Source: Seminavis robusta
Lineage: Eukaryota > Bacillariophyta > Bacillariophyceae > Naviculales > Naviculaceae
Direction: 5' to 3'
NCBI GenBank assembly: GCA_903772945.1
Contig: CAICTM010000894.1
Location: 1 to 43,533, forward strand
Length of the DNA: 43,533 nucleotides
The notes below the pieces were generated by a model, which saw only the letters and a list, made by a program, of their open reading frames with translations, ran no database searches and had not been told where the DNA came from. Positions 29,521 to 40,793 of the stretch are shown here, one piece after another. The position numbers and the translations under genes were made by a program. Position 1 is the stretch's first letter. The number at the start of each line of letters is the position of its first letter.

Positions 29521-30012
29521 TTGTTGTTGCGCTGTTGTACGGTTGACTGACTTTGATGAAGGCGGGCGGTGATGAGGGTTGAGAAGATGGGGTGCCCGGC
29601 GTTTTGCTGGCCACTATAAAATAGCTATTATTATAATAGCCCATGGCGTGTGCAGTCTATGGTACCGGTACCGGTACCACGGCACCAGCAAAATATCAAA
29701 GAGGTTTTCGATGCTTCTAAACGCTCATCTCACTCATTTCATCACTCAATATATCAAAAGAGTGATAATCAAGTACAGTTTCACTATCACCTGGTTCAAT
29801 GAATGATTCGATTCCCTCGCAATGGATCAGCTCCCGAAGCAACAACCAAGGCAACAAGGCAGGTCCTGGCTGGACGCAACAAATCATGTTGGCCATGGCC
29901 ATCCTTGACTTGCATTGGTCGAGGGTTGTTTTTCTAAATAGACCCCCAAGCAAAACCCCGTACCGCTTCGTCGGCGACCAAACAGTAAGAAAGCAATCCC
30001 TGGCGGCTGTTC

Positions 30013-30015
30013 NNN
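30013..30015. other. Three unresolved bases (NNN)
   Basis: The only ambiguous bases of the window; they lie 27 bp from a long palindrome. Confidence 0.98.
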
Positions 30016-30041
30016 GAGTAATACTCACATTTTCTGAGGTC

Positions 30042-30092
30042 ATGTGAGTATGGGTACTGAGTATACTCAGTACTCAGTACCCGTACTCACAT
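30042..30092. repeat. 51-bp palindrome
   Basis: The left arm ATGTGAGTATGGGTACTGAG (30042-30061, extending by TA) pairs with the right arm ending ACCCGTACTCACAT at 30092. There is one mismatch across 22 bp and a loop of about 7 bp. A partial extra copy of the arm (ATACTCACAT) lies at 30021-30030. Confidence 0.85.
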
Positions 30093-31297
30093 CGAGTACA
30101 CGCAGCGTGTATTTCATGTGAGTCCCACACCCTGGTTTGCAGGCATATGGAATATCCAACCTTGCTTTGAGAAGAAGGGGCACTAATAACAGCTGACAAA
30201 AATGTCGAGTACTTTTGTACACTCCACACTCTCTCATTAGATTACAAAAATTAATCTGGAGAGTGCAGTGGTAGTCTACTTGGGCCGCCCATCAATAGAA
30301 AACACAGCAATTTCAACAGCCTAGTGGCTCTAGTTCCTTTACTCGGATAGCTAGCTAGCTAGCAGACTGTCAATCATCAGTATTACCAGGTACCGGTAGA
30401 CTACTGTGCCACAGCAGATCCAGGTCTGGAAGCAAATAAATTATCTCAAATGCAGTCTGTGGGGCAGTCTGTGGTTGCATGTTTGGAATTGCTGCTCAGT
30501 ATGGTTTGCTTTCTTAAAATCGGGTTTATACTAAATTCAATAATAATAAGACTTAGGAGACCATCGAGTACCTAATTGTGCAAGGCAACATTGCCAAGAA
30601 GATTCAACTTTCTGCTTGCAATTGTTGTACTGTAGCAAATAAGGCTACTAGTACTGTAGAAGACCCTACTAGAGGTGCTTATCAAGGCATAAATATCCAA
30701 CACATACATCAACTTGTACCGGTACCGGTACTGTACCACTGGTACCGGAAAGCGTTTTGTTCAACAGAACGATGATTCTTAAATCAGATGCACCATCAAA
30801 AGTGCATGAAGAGTCAAAAGCAATTAATGAGGATGCGAGCATCCGAACACCGAAGCAGGAACCAGGTTCTGGGCTGTTTGAACGAAAGTGTCAAATAAAC
30901 TTGGCAGATTTAAGCCAGGCTTCGCGAAACGTAGCTTTGCCGGATACTGCTTACCATTGAAGGCCAGTTTAAGCCCGGGGCAAATCTCGGCTGCCGTGCT
31001 GCCATCTCACAAAGCAGCAAACAACATCAGCAACAAAAACGGGAACCGTTCAAGTTTCTCTGTTGTGATACATTGTAAAATCCGCTCACTGAGCCAGTCG
31101 CGTTGCCTTGAACGGGTTGCCTGCATACAGATAGATAAGCCGCCCCAAGTACCAAAGAGATTATCTGGTCAAACGACGACCAGCTCTTTATTCATAAGTC
31201 TAAGTTATCCAAAACGGCACTACAAAGGTACTACCCTCTGGTACACGAGCTCACAATTCCTGATCAGATAGACTCGATTCTTTGAATACCAAGCACC

Positions 31298-32170
31298 ATG
31301 ATGTCTTCATCTTCCCCCAACAGCAACAACAGCAGCGTGAAGCAGTCCAAGCGAGGTTCTATCAATATCTGGATCAATCGGCTACGAAACAACAACAGCA
31401 ATAGTTTGGATGATTGCTCTTCGTCTGTGTCATCTCTGTCGACACCGTTTCTAATGGATGCGTCGTCGTCCTTCTACTCGGGCGAGTTCCCAAGCGACGC
31501 CAGCTTTGATCTGACACTCTTGGAAGAATCCGACGACGACGACAACACGAATGCTGATTCGGTAGTGCGCCCCAGGAATCCTGACTGGCGATGGGACAGT
31601 GACCCGAATTTGCCGCTCCAACGAGATTTGGGAACTACTGCGGATACACCCGTCATGCCCCCCACGCGCAGCAAGTCCAACGGCACAACGAGGCGTTCCA
31701 GTGCCACTGCCACGTTGTCTCGATTGCTTTTGCAGCAGCAACGCAAGAACTTGTTGACCATCTCCAAGCGAACTCAATCGTTAAAGTCTCTGCTACAGAA
31801 ACCTCGTATGCCACGACGACAGCTCAGTGATGCCAGCAATCATCACTTGTCTTCACAACCCGAGAACGAGACTAAGGTCGAACCGGACGTTACCGAAACA
31901 ACAGACACCACGGAAAACGGCGCGGTGATGGAAGCTTGCTCCAACAGAAAACGTAGCAGCTTTTCAGAACGGCTTCGACGATTCCCCATGGATTTGCCCA
32001 CACGAAAGCTTCCCGCTCGAGCGGCACGGATACAACGAGTCACTCGTCCCCGTAAGGTAGTGCGAGGTGCCACATGTACCACCAAGAACAACAATAGTGG
32101 AAGCAGTTCCGAACGGGCAGGTTCCTCCAAGCTGGCACTCTTGCAGATTATGCCAAACAAACAAAGGTAG
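31298..32170 (+). CDS. Ser/Arg/Asn-rich hypothetical protein
   Basis: This single-exon ORF of 290 aa starts ATGATG at 31298. No known domain is visible. It begins with an Asn/Ser-rich tract, then has WINRLRNNN, an acidic patch (LLEESDDDDNT, about residues 75-85), a helix-prone RLLLQQQRKNLLTISKRTQSL (about 142-162) and a strongly basic C-terminal part (RKLPARAARIQRVTRPRKVV) that may direct it to the nucleus or bind nucleic acid. Many RxxS sites suggest kinase regulation. Length, codon use free of low-complexity runs in the middle, and a clean start and stop favour a real gene. In style it resembles the Ser-rich protein at 5722-6345, but no shared motif is seen. Confidence 0.6.
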   Translation: MMSSSSPNSNNSSVKQSKRGSINIWINRLRNNNSNSLDDCSSSVSSLSTPFLMDASSSFYSGEFPSDASFDLTLLEESDDDDNTNADSVVRPRNPDWRWDSDPNLPLQRDLGTTADTPVMPPTRSKSNGTTRRSSATATLSRLLLQQQRKNLLTISKRTQSLKSLLQKPRMPRRQLSDASNHHLSSQPENETKVEPDVTETTDTTENGAVMEACSNRKRSSFSERLRRFPMDLPTRKLPARAARIQRVTRPRKVVRGATCTTKNNNSGSSSERAGSSKLALLQIMPNKQR

Positions 32171-35100
32171 ATATTACCATAATAAGCAGCAGAAGGCTAT
32201 AGCATTTTCTTTCCTAACAGTACTACTATAGTAGTATGATGTAGTCGTTAGAAGACTTCACTATGTACCTACAATGTGACAACTTCTCCATGAGATGCCA
32301 CCAGTCACCCAATGGGGCTGACAAGCGACCGTGGCTGAGAGAGCCTGATATGTTGAGTGTTGTTGCGTGAACACAGTGTGTTGGGACTAATGCTGTACCG
32401 TAGCTGGAACTGGTGAGGATGGTATGCATGGGTATAAAGGGGTTCCATGGAGAGAGAGGGGTGTTTCTGATGATTGTTGGGTGGGAAGTCTCACTGGAAA
32501 TGACATTGAAGGACTACACTGAGGCTCAGGAGAAATGTTGTGGCTGCTGCTTTCCTTTGGAGGCTGGTTGCTGGTGTTGGATATAGGCTATTTAGGTCAC
32601 CGGAGTGGGAGAGTTATCATGGCTGTACAGGGAGCTGAAAGCTTGTTGCTGGAGTGGCTTTGCTTTGTAAGGGTGCCTGTAGACACTGAAGGGGTACCAT
32701 GGGGTGTTCGCTGTGGCTGGTAGCTTTGGTGACAGGCGTGGCGTCAGATGGTGCTGGAATGCGGTACCTGGGATACTCCGTACTACCGAAGAAGGATTGG
32801 TGGGGGTGCGTTGCTGTAAACACCACTGTCAGAGCCGTTCCGTTGATAGGCGGTGGTTGCTGTCGCGGCAAAGGTGGATATTTAGCAAGCAATTCAATCC
32901 AGGTCAAATCCTCATCGAAGTTGCACGGGCGTCATTTGTTCTTAGGTCTGATCTTAATTAATCAACAGCTCTTTGATGCAGTCGGACCTGAGCGAGGAAG
33001 TATGCATTCGTATATCTCTGTTGATGCTTACTGACAAGGACGGTTTGCAGGCAGAGCAATTACGCCTCGTTGACCCCGGGAAAGCTGAGTGCTGGCGAAT
33101 CTCTCAGCAATATCGTCCATGCTCTAACTCCGACGGCTGAAGTTATCAAGGAGCAGTCGCCCCGATGGATATCTCAATGTCATGGTCCCTTCCACTTCTA
33201 CATTTAAGATGGCTAGACGAGGCACTACCTGCCTTGCTCCTGGCTGGTCCAGCTTCTAGATTGTCCTCCTGGACCGATCCAAACACTCTTTAGATGATTG
33301 GCTCTTCAGACCAGAGTATTCCAATTTGTTTGTATTCCTCATTGACTGGACCTCGTTGACCCCGGTTCCCAGTACTACGTGCCAAGACACTTATCGACAC
33401 CTCGACATGCTTTGAAAGCAACCATAGGTAGTACACCATAAACCAACTCCTCGGGGCTCCAACAGCAGAGATCAAGTCTATATCCAGGACAACAACAGCT
33501 TTTGTTGAAGAAGAGTCAGGCGCTCGGTATTATTTAAAAAGAGTCTCCCCCCCCCCAAGAAAGGTCCTACTTTGGTTTGCACGTTCTTTTTAAAATTGGA
33601 AGAGCATCATCTGTCGGTCTGCCACCAAAAGCCAGAAGACTTCTTGCTGCTGGCTAGGACATGATGATTCGTTCTAAAGAACCAATCATTTGTTCATCCT
33701 CAGCATCTGATGGTTCGACTCGATTCGATTCCATCATTCTGACCTCCAGATTGGAGGATTGCTTGGCTTCCATTCATGTTGTCCGCCGTTTATGTCCATA
33801 ATAAGGACCTATGCCGGTACCGGTACACCTGTTTTGCACCGCAACCGCAACACAGTTCGATGGAACTAGCTAGCTAGCAGCTAGAACTAACATACATACT
33901 CACAGGCTTTGTAAAAGAGGCTTGAGTTGTCCAATCCTCCATGGTGATCACTTGATAGCCCAATTCTTTCCAGGGTGTTGGACAATGTTGGACATGTTGA
34001 GTTTTTGAGTCAAACTCGATTTGAGTCGAGTCGAATGACAGTCGAGTCGAGTCGCGTAATAAAGGAACTTCGCAGACACTCCGAGCTGAAATCCTGCAGA
34101 AGCAATTTATCCGTGCTGAATCTCTTTTGCCAGATATGAGCATCTTTTAGAGCTTTCAAAGAAACCAAAAAAATCTTCATTTTAATCCAAGAACGAAAGA
34201 AGGTATATTTCAACAGCTTTCGTCAACGTATGAAAAATGGACCATTTCACTCAGTTGGTAAGACATAAACTATGATAGCTAGCAGATGTCAATTCATTCG
34301 CTCAGAAATACACCGATATCACAGGAAAGATGATAATTAAGTTTATGCGGTACAGTACTCTGCTTGCATTGCCACATATTATTTATTGTTATCCTCAAAA
34401 CTCAGTACCACAGCAGCTACGGATATGTTACTGATGAGAAGCTACATACTCAGTACATGTTTTCAGTACTTTTAGTTAGTTAAGCTCAACTCAGTACATG
34501 TTTTCAGTACTTTTAGTTAGTTAAGCTCTACTTGTATCCTGGTTTATAGTACTCAGTGGGACGCACATGCGTGACACCACATACATGTATTTTTTATTAA
34601 AATACTGGTAGTAGCTTGTAGAACCACCTGCAACAGCTAGCTACCCCGCAGAGAACAGGAAGCCGAAGGAGCTGACGAAGGCATCAAGTATCACGTCCAT
34701 CGCTTTTTGTGATGGTTTGGCCACCGCGTGCGTACTGAGTGTCTACTTACTACGGCACACTATGTACCTGGTACTGCTTGTACTGTAAGACCAGGCAGAT
34801 TTTGGAATCCGGAATGCTGAATTCTCTTAGAAAAGCTGAACTGTGGGTAAGAGTTGGAGTGAATGAATGGAGCTGCGGAGAATGGGGTTTTGGAGTACCT
34901 CATTTGGTCAAACTTCATATCTTCCACTTTGAGTCATTTTACTGAAATCTAGAAGCTTCTACATCATTATTGTCTTCTTTTGTGTCATTTGTCCAATTTA
35001 TTTATCAGATTCGATTCGATTCGATTCAATCCTAACAAAGACCTTCCAACGAGATACCGTATTCCTGCAACTCCGTGTCCCAGTCCCGTTCATTTTTCGG

Positions 35101-35525
35101 ATCTTCGGAGAAACTACGAACAGCCGTTTCACATGTCCTCCCCTGACTTCTTTTCTTCCCACAAGAAAGCGACCAAAGCCACACATACAGCCGTCAGACA
35201 GCAACCAGTGCAAGTACTACTCTAGCTAGATAGTAGCTGGGCTACTACCTAGCTAACCCGAATATATTATCCATAATCAGAAGGTCGGAGTGGAGCAACC
35301 TCTGGACTAGCTAGTTATTTTAGTAGACCAATAACCTCTATTTTGTTGTCTCGAGTGATCGAGCATGTGCGTTCATAAGGCGCACAAATCCACAAAACCT
35401 TCGAACCCTGATTTGGTCTTTCCAACTATATACCAGTACATATCTGCGATCTTCAAACGGCCTGTCAGCTAGCTAGCTAGCTAGGAGATAGCCAGTCAGA
35501 GTAGCCTGAGCTCGAAGTAGCAGCC
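32171..35525. other. Long intergenic region, no supported gene
   Basis: No frame above about 110 aa has a recognisable domain, and no splice pattern gives a family match. The stretch contains a 10-base C run (about 33547-33557), a GTACCGGTAC word near 33815-33830, GAGTC/GACTC repeats at 34003-34056, the tandem duplication at 34449-34528 and CTAGCTAG runs at 33867-33880 and 35467-35485. The part just before 35526 should be the promoter of HSF paralog B. Confidence 0.5.
34449..34528. repeat. Exact 39-bp tandem duplication
   Basis: 34449-34487 and 34490-34528 are identical and begin CTCAGTACATGTTTTCAGTA; the period is 41 bp. The identity suggests a recent event. Confidence 0.92.
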
Positions 35526-37917
35526 ATGGCCGACTCCAACGGAGGTGAAAGTGCTGCGACAGCCAGAAGTGTGTTTTTACCTCGCTCAAATTCTTGCCTT
35601 TTCATGCATGTATTCCCCCAAACCTTCTCACGCTTTTGTTCCTCGTTCGGCTCGCACTGGCGTGTTGGTTAGGTAACCAAGAAGGGGAAAGCAACCCTCG
35701 TCAGCAGGGAGGTGCTGCTGGCCAGATATCTTCCGCCTCTATTCCTGCCGCCGCAGCAGCAGCGCCTCCTGCCGGTGGCACATATCCACGGCCAACCAAC
35801 TTTGGAGAAAAGTTGATGCATGTGCTAGAGAACGGAATAGCCCAAGACTGCATCTCGTGGCACGGCGAGACCTGTGAAAGGATTGCTATTCACCTCCCAA
35901 ACCTGAAGAAGAGCTCGGTTCTGAACACAAACTTTCAGGGAAATCGCTATTCCTCCTTTGTGCGCAACCTAAATCGATGGTGAGTGAGTTGAAATGGTCT
36001 CGTAGTAGAGAGGGGGTTTTATTACACGGGCTTGTGCCTAACGTCTTTTGCTCGTCCTTAAGGGGATTCAGACGGATTCACGCGCTGGAGACCAACCCCT
36101 TGTTGGTCTACTACAACAGTCTTTTCAACAAGGCCGAGCCCGAACTCGTCCGCAGGATGAAGATGGACAGCGATGTGCAAGACATCTATGAGAGGACAGA
36201 GCTGAGAGAGAAGAAACGGCAGCAACGGGCCAAGACGAGGAGCACACCAAGAACGAACAGGCAGCCCCCGGAGAGTGACGCGAAGCGTCCGCCTTTGTCA
36301 TCAACGGAGACGTCCCGCTCGAAGCCGCCGCCACAGCCTCAAGTGCAGCCGCCACAGCAACAGCCATGCGCCCATCCATGGGCACCTCTATCGCAACAGC
36401 AAGAGCAAGGCACGGACCAGAATCCTAGTCAGGCGCCCAACCAACGCCAGAACCAGCAGGCATATTCTTCTCAAGGAGGCCCCAATGCTGCGGCGGCGCT
36501 TGGCAACCTGCTAACTGCAATGTTCCAACCCCAACAGCAGCAACAAGGGGTGACTTCCTCCATCCAGCAACAAGGAGAGTCATCCATGGAACAACCGCAG
36601 GCTCCGCCCATACCCAGTGATCAGTCGCCCCAATTCAACAGTTTTTTGGGACAAATATTGCAACAACATCAGGACCCTGGACAAGGTCAACAGACAGTTC
36701 AAAATCAAAGCCAGATACAGAACCAAGGGCCACAAAATCAGGTTCTGCAAAACCAAAACCAGTCTCTTGGGCAAGGCCAAACTCAGCTGCCAAATCCCCC
36801 TCAAGGAGACATAAACGTTGCAGCTGGTATTGGCACTGTGCTCAGCCAATTGTTCCAATCCCAATCCCAGCAGGAGCGGGAGCAGCAGCAGCAGCAGCAG
36901 CGGCAACCCCAGTACCATGGGAGCCATTCCTCGGTGCCACAGGTAGCGGCCAGTGAATCACCCATGGGACAAGCACCCGCTGCGCAAATTTACATGGATA
37001 TGATCCAGCAACTTGGGCAACAGTTGCCCCACCTGCTTTCTCAAGCCCAGAGCAGCATCCAAAACCAGAGTCAGGGGACCGTTCCGAGTCAAGGGTCGTT
37101 GAATGAGCAGAATGTTCCAAGCAGCGGTCTCCAAAGCCAGAATCAACTATGGTCAAACCTTGTCGCGGCACTCCCTGCAGACTTGCAAACTCAGCTGCTA
37201 CAACAAGCTCCGAGTCTATCATTGGGACAGTCGGGGCCAAATCGGGGGATATCGGCAGAGCAAGAGTCACAAAATCGCTGTGATGAGAGCATGCGGCAAA
37301 TGGTGGAACTGGCGGAGCGGTACCTGAGTTTGCCGCCGTCAGAACGGCTTCAAGACACAAGCCTCACAGGCATCCTGCAGGCGCTGATTATAATCGGTCG
37401 GCAAAGAGTGGATTCCACCTCGCAGCTACCATCACAACCACAGACTCGTCAATCCAATGAGATGGGCGTAATGTTGCCGCTGGCTGTGGCTGAGCAGAGC
37501 CAACAGCAACAGTCCAGCTTGGCCAACCTTGAACGGAACTCAGTTGCTGAGATGCCACCGCAGCAAAGACAGTTGTCCCAAATTGACTCCAACAATTTGA
37601 ACCAACAAGGTCTCTTTCCACAACAGCCACCGAACCCTCCACAGCAAATGGAGGCGACGCAGGCCAATCAAGGAGAAGCAGCAGCCCAGATCCTCTCAAC
37701 CTTACAGTCCCTATTGGGCGGACAACAGCCGCTTCAAGCGGTTCAGCAGGTTCAGCAACCCCAAGCGGTCGAGGCACCACAACAGCAACAGCCAACCCAA
37801 CCGCAGCTGCAGGTTCCACAACAGCAACCACCACAAGAGAACGATTCCACCTCAAATAATGCAGCCGCCCAATTGCTAGAGAAACTTGCTGTGTTGCAAC
37901 GTCTTCGTGAGAGGTGA
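35526..37917 (+). CDS. HSF-type DNA-binding transcription factor (paralog B), Q-rich, three exons
   Basis: The exons are 35526-35568, 35673-35979 and 36063-37917. Introns of 104 nt (GTGTGT...TTGGTTAG) and 83 nt (GTGAGT...CCTTAAG) give 734 aa. The HSF-like winged helix is at about 50-145. FGEKLMHVLEN and ISWHGETCERIAI lead to the recognition helix FQGNRYSSFVRNLNRWGFRR (102-121), close to the HSF signature. KMDSDVQDIYE follows the domain, as in paralog A (KIDSDVQDIFG). From about residue 200 on, it is Gln-rich with recurring short hydrophobic helices such as AALGNLLTAMFQ, GIGTVLSQLFQ and AAQILSTLQSLL, typical of transactivation regions. A non-Q module near 524-568 is shared with paralog A. There is no clear heptad (HR-A/B) trimerisation coiled coil after the DNA-binding domain. 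Expected role: nuclear gene control. Confidence 0.9.
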
Positions 37918-38624
37918 TCTGTGTGCATGGCGGGGCGTCATTTTTTGGAGCTCGAGAGCTACCATTGCATCTTTGCAGGTCCGTTGTGGATTTATTAGGG
38001 CTCCAACAGCGCGGCACAGTTTCAACGGGAAGTGAAGAGCTCGCGTTTGCAGGATGCTTGAGCTATTGTACGGAGTCACCCGAGGCATGCATACTGCTCG
38101 GGCCAAACCTTGAGCTTGGGGGCTACTCTATCGAAAGAGTCAGTATGGGAACGGCCCCAGAGATCGGGTGGTCCATGGTTAAAAGAGTCCAGAGGCAAAC
38201 CGTGAAGACAAAAAATCTTGGGAGTTCTGCTGTGCCGTAAACTCGTACATGTCCGCCGCACCGGTACATTGTACCGCTGGTACCGGTACAGTACTCGTAA
38301 GTAGTACGGGTCAACTGGGACTGCAGAGTCATAGAGAAAAGATTTGATTAAAGAATAGTTCTCCACCTGCCTGCTGAATTAAAGCGAGGTGCGCCATTTC
38401 TCGGAAGCTTTCCCCAACGCCCGCCCACCTTGAGTGCTGAGACCGCTCAGATAGACGCTCAGACCGCCAGATCTAAATCAACTATCCAGCCCTCGTTGGT
38501 TCAACGTCCTTGTTGGATGCGAAGGCTGGGGCTGCCACAAAACTACGGCGGTCAGTGATTTATTGGATCAGTCAAAATATATTTACCACCAACCAACCAA
38601 CCACCCAACCAACCACAGAGTAAG
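37918..38624. other. Intergenic, no supported gene
   Basis: This is the 3' region of HSF paralog B and the promoter side of the CRAL-TRIO gene. It has GTACCGGTAC-type palindromes at 38255-38310 and a short CCAA repeat (38588-38613) directly before the next start codon. Confidence 0.55.
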
Positions 38625-39578
38625 ATGACGAGTTCTTGTTGGCCATGGATGAAAGGGGTTGATGTGCCGATTGCCGATCCGATGGACCCTGTCTGTTCGG
38701 AAGATGATCGTCCATCCGTCAAGGCATTGATTGCAGAGCATTCCGGGAAGATTGCCAAAATCAAGGCGGCACTGGCAGAAGATCCTCTCTATGATGCTGC
38801 GAAGCATGATGATCTCTGGATTTTGAGATTCTGGTTATCCCACAAAAAGAGTCGCAATGCCATTCAAGCGGCCAAGCATACACTGGCATTCCGACAGGAA
38901 CACCAGCTGGATGAGACGGATATCCGTGCCATTCCGCCTCATCATGTCCAGGATGGAGCATTGCGGAAAATGTTGGATTGTTGGGGCGATGATGCCATGA
39001 TTTTCACGCATCCTCATCCCCAGCGAGGGATTGTTGGCTTTTTCAAGCTGTCCAGTATGGATCAGCATGCGCTAGTGAAGCATTGTCCAGAAGAGTATTG
39101 GCTCCCCGGTCTCTTGTATCCATCAGAATGGTCGTTCCAGTGGCTGGACTATGTGACTCGAACAACGGGGCGTTTGACAAAGTCAGTGCGTTGTGTGGAT
39201 CTGACAGGGTTGTCCGTGAGCTCCTTCAACCGAGAGTGCAGCAAGAGAGATGGTCATGCCATGGGATTGATGGAAGATTGCTACCCTCAAATGTTGGAGA
39301 GTATCTTTGCCTGCAATCCACCCACCATTGTGGGTGTGCTGTGGAAGCTCTTTAGTGTGGTCCTCCCACAGAGGGTGGTGAGTAAATTTGACATTGTCAG
39401 CCCCTACAACAATGAAAAAGACCGCAAGAAACTGCTAAAGCACATCTCCAAAGAGGATTTGCCCGATTTCCTGGGTGGGAAGAATCCCGTGAGTCCGGGG
39501 CAGTGGAAGATGAACGAAACATCTGAATCTGTCATCACAGACGAGTCAGACAATACTAGAGTCCGATTAGGAGTTTGA
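38625..39578 (+). CDS. CRAL-TRIO (Sec14-like) lipid-binding protein
   Basis: This single-exon gene encodes 317 aa. A helical CRAL-TRIO N-terminal region comes first: DDLWILRFWLSHKKSRNAIQ at about residues 61-80, the LLRFLRARKFDVxxA-like signature. The lipid-binding domain spans about 110-275: RCVDLTGLSVSSFNR (about 189-203), then a segment with YPQMLESIFACNPP, a KFDIVSP strand and HISKEDLPDFLGG (about 272-284). The last matches the LPxxLGG end signature of the family. No signal peptide, GOLD domain or membrane segment is seen, so the protein is probably soluble and moves or presents phosphoinositides or other hydrophobic ligands at membranes. The ligand cannot be predicted. Confidence 0.9.
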   Translation: MTSSCWPWMKGVDVPIADPMDPVCSEDDRPSVKALIAEHSGKIAKIKAALAEDPLYDAAKHDDLWILRFWLSHKKSRNAIQAAKHTLAFRQEHQLDETDIRAIPPHHVQDGALRKMLDCWGDDAMIFTHPHPQRGIVGFFKLSSMDQHALVKHCPEEYWLPGLLYPSEWSFQWLDYVTRTTGRLTKSVRCVDLTGLSVSSFNRECSKRDGHAMGLMEDCYPQMLESIFACNPPTIVGVLWKLFSVVLPQRVVSKFDIVSPYNNEKDRKKLLKHISKEDLPDFLGGKNPVSPGQWKMNETSESVITDESDNTRVRLGV

Positions 39579-39854
39579 AGGCAAGCAACCGACCGACGTA
39601 CCAGACGAAAGAACGCTCGCTGTCTTGCGTGTGTGATGACGAAGAAGCAAGAAGACAAAAGAGAGATTTGGTTGACACTACATATTGACATTCGATTTTA
39701 GCAAAGAGTGACTGCACATTGAAGAACATAGCATTGATAGTCTATACTCGGAACTAAACCTCGCTATTAGCCTGTTACACGGCCAGCTATTTGCTACAGT
39801 AGATTCGACTGCCATTTGCTTGATGTAGACTGCTGCGAGCGAGTTAGTCAATAT

Positions 39855-40145
39855 TTAGCTAGCTAGCTGCATAGATGCATAGAAAGACGCAGCATCCACC
39901 ACATCTGCACCTTTGGTGGTGGCCATCTTGCTTGCATCCACAAAGAAACGCACGGTCCGTCTAGCCTTAAAGACGGGACCTATTGCTCGCCGCTTCACCT
40001 CCATCCCGGGGATCGTTGTAGCATTATACCGAAAGGTACTATAGCTCCATGAATAAGCACATGGACCCACTATTGAATGAATGATACCTTCGACCTCCTG
40101 TCCCGTTACAACTTTGGATTTCTGCCTGAGCAGTTGGCTGCTCAC
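39855..40145 (-). pseudogene. Short conserved-looking ORF fragment, unknown
   Basis: An open frame of 96 codons on the minus strand has no ATG at its beginning (it opens at GTG, and a stop lies nine codons further up). The composition looks protein-like: SIVGPCAYSWSYSTFRYNA, then VKRRAIGPVFKARRTVRFFV and ADVVDAASFYASM. I do not recognise the family. It may be a last exon whose upstream exons I cannot find, or a gene remnant. The remaining bases of 39579-40793 hold no supported gene. Confidence 0.28.
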
Positions 40146-40793
40146 CTCAAATGTGGCTTCCTTGGTTCATCTATCTATCAATCTATCTACCGTGTCGTGC
40201 CGTATATCTAGCTAGTCTACTAGTTATCCATGGAAGCCTTTCCCTCGAGAGTTAAATAAATGTCCCTTCCGTCCCGGATAGAAAAAGATCCCATGACAGC
40301 CATAAGACCTATCATAGCTACTGGTATCGGTAGACTCCTAATAAGTTAACATACTGGTGCCGGTAGACTGCGTGTACTCTATTCGGCACAACTATCATTT
40401 CGGTTTCAATTATTAATTTTGATGACATTCATGATCTTTTCCAGCCTTGCTGCATTTCAGTTTGAGAATTTGTGGCGGTGGAAGCATCCCCTCGCTGCTG
40501 GTACCAAGTGTACGTAAGGTTGTACGTATACCATGAGGGTTCGGGAGCTGTCAAGCGTCAAGCATGTGCCAACGTCAGATAGTGAGAGGACCCGGAGATT
40601 TTCTTGGAACGTGTCAGGTAGTTTTGGTTCAACGGCTCGGTGGCGACAACATGGTGTCAACAAAACTTCGACGATTGAGAAAGTGAGTGAGAATGGTATC
40701 CTTGATCGAGCTGAGTTGAGCACAAATAAATCCACTCAACTCTGCTCTGCTCTTTGTTTGTTTTTCTTTGTGGCCATTTTGGATTGAGAAAGC
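40146..40793. other. Intergenic, no supported gene
   Basis: This is the region upstream of the leucine-rich-repeat-like gene. It has short CTATCTAT and GCTAGTC repeats at 40168-40220 and ORFs up to 92 aa without domains. Confidence 0.5.

Larger units (their letters stand above)
29521..31297. other. Intergenic with palindromes and a small assembly gap, no supported gene
   Basis: The stretch contains GGTACCGGTACCGGTACC at 29661-29678, CTAGCTAGCTAGCTAG near 30350-30362 and a GTACCGGTAC cluster at 30716-30750. ORFs up to 127 aa (30888-31271) show no domain. The last few hundred bases probably hold the 5' leader of the gene at 31298. Confidence 0.5.

Noticed and set aside
29357..29572. Leu-rich ORFs on the plus strand
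   Set aside because: They are translations of the (GTT)n/(GTTGTC)n microsatellite upstream of the Crinkler-like gene, not proteins.
33060..33500. Possible retrotransposon remnant
   Set aside because: Translated pieces on both strands gave no integrase, RT or gag-like motif, and no LTR pair was seen.
34240..34320. tRNA-like A-box near CACTCAGTTGGTAAGAC
   Set aside because: There is no matching B-box (GGTTCRANTCC) downstream and no foldable acceptor stem by eye. No tRNA is supported in the window.
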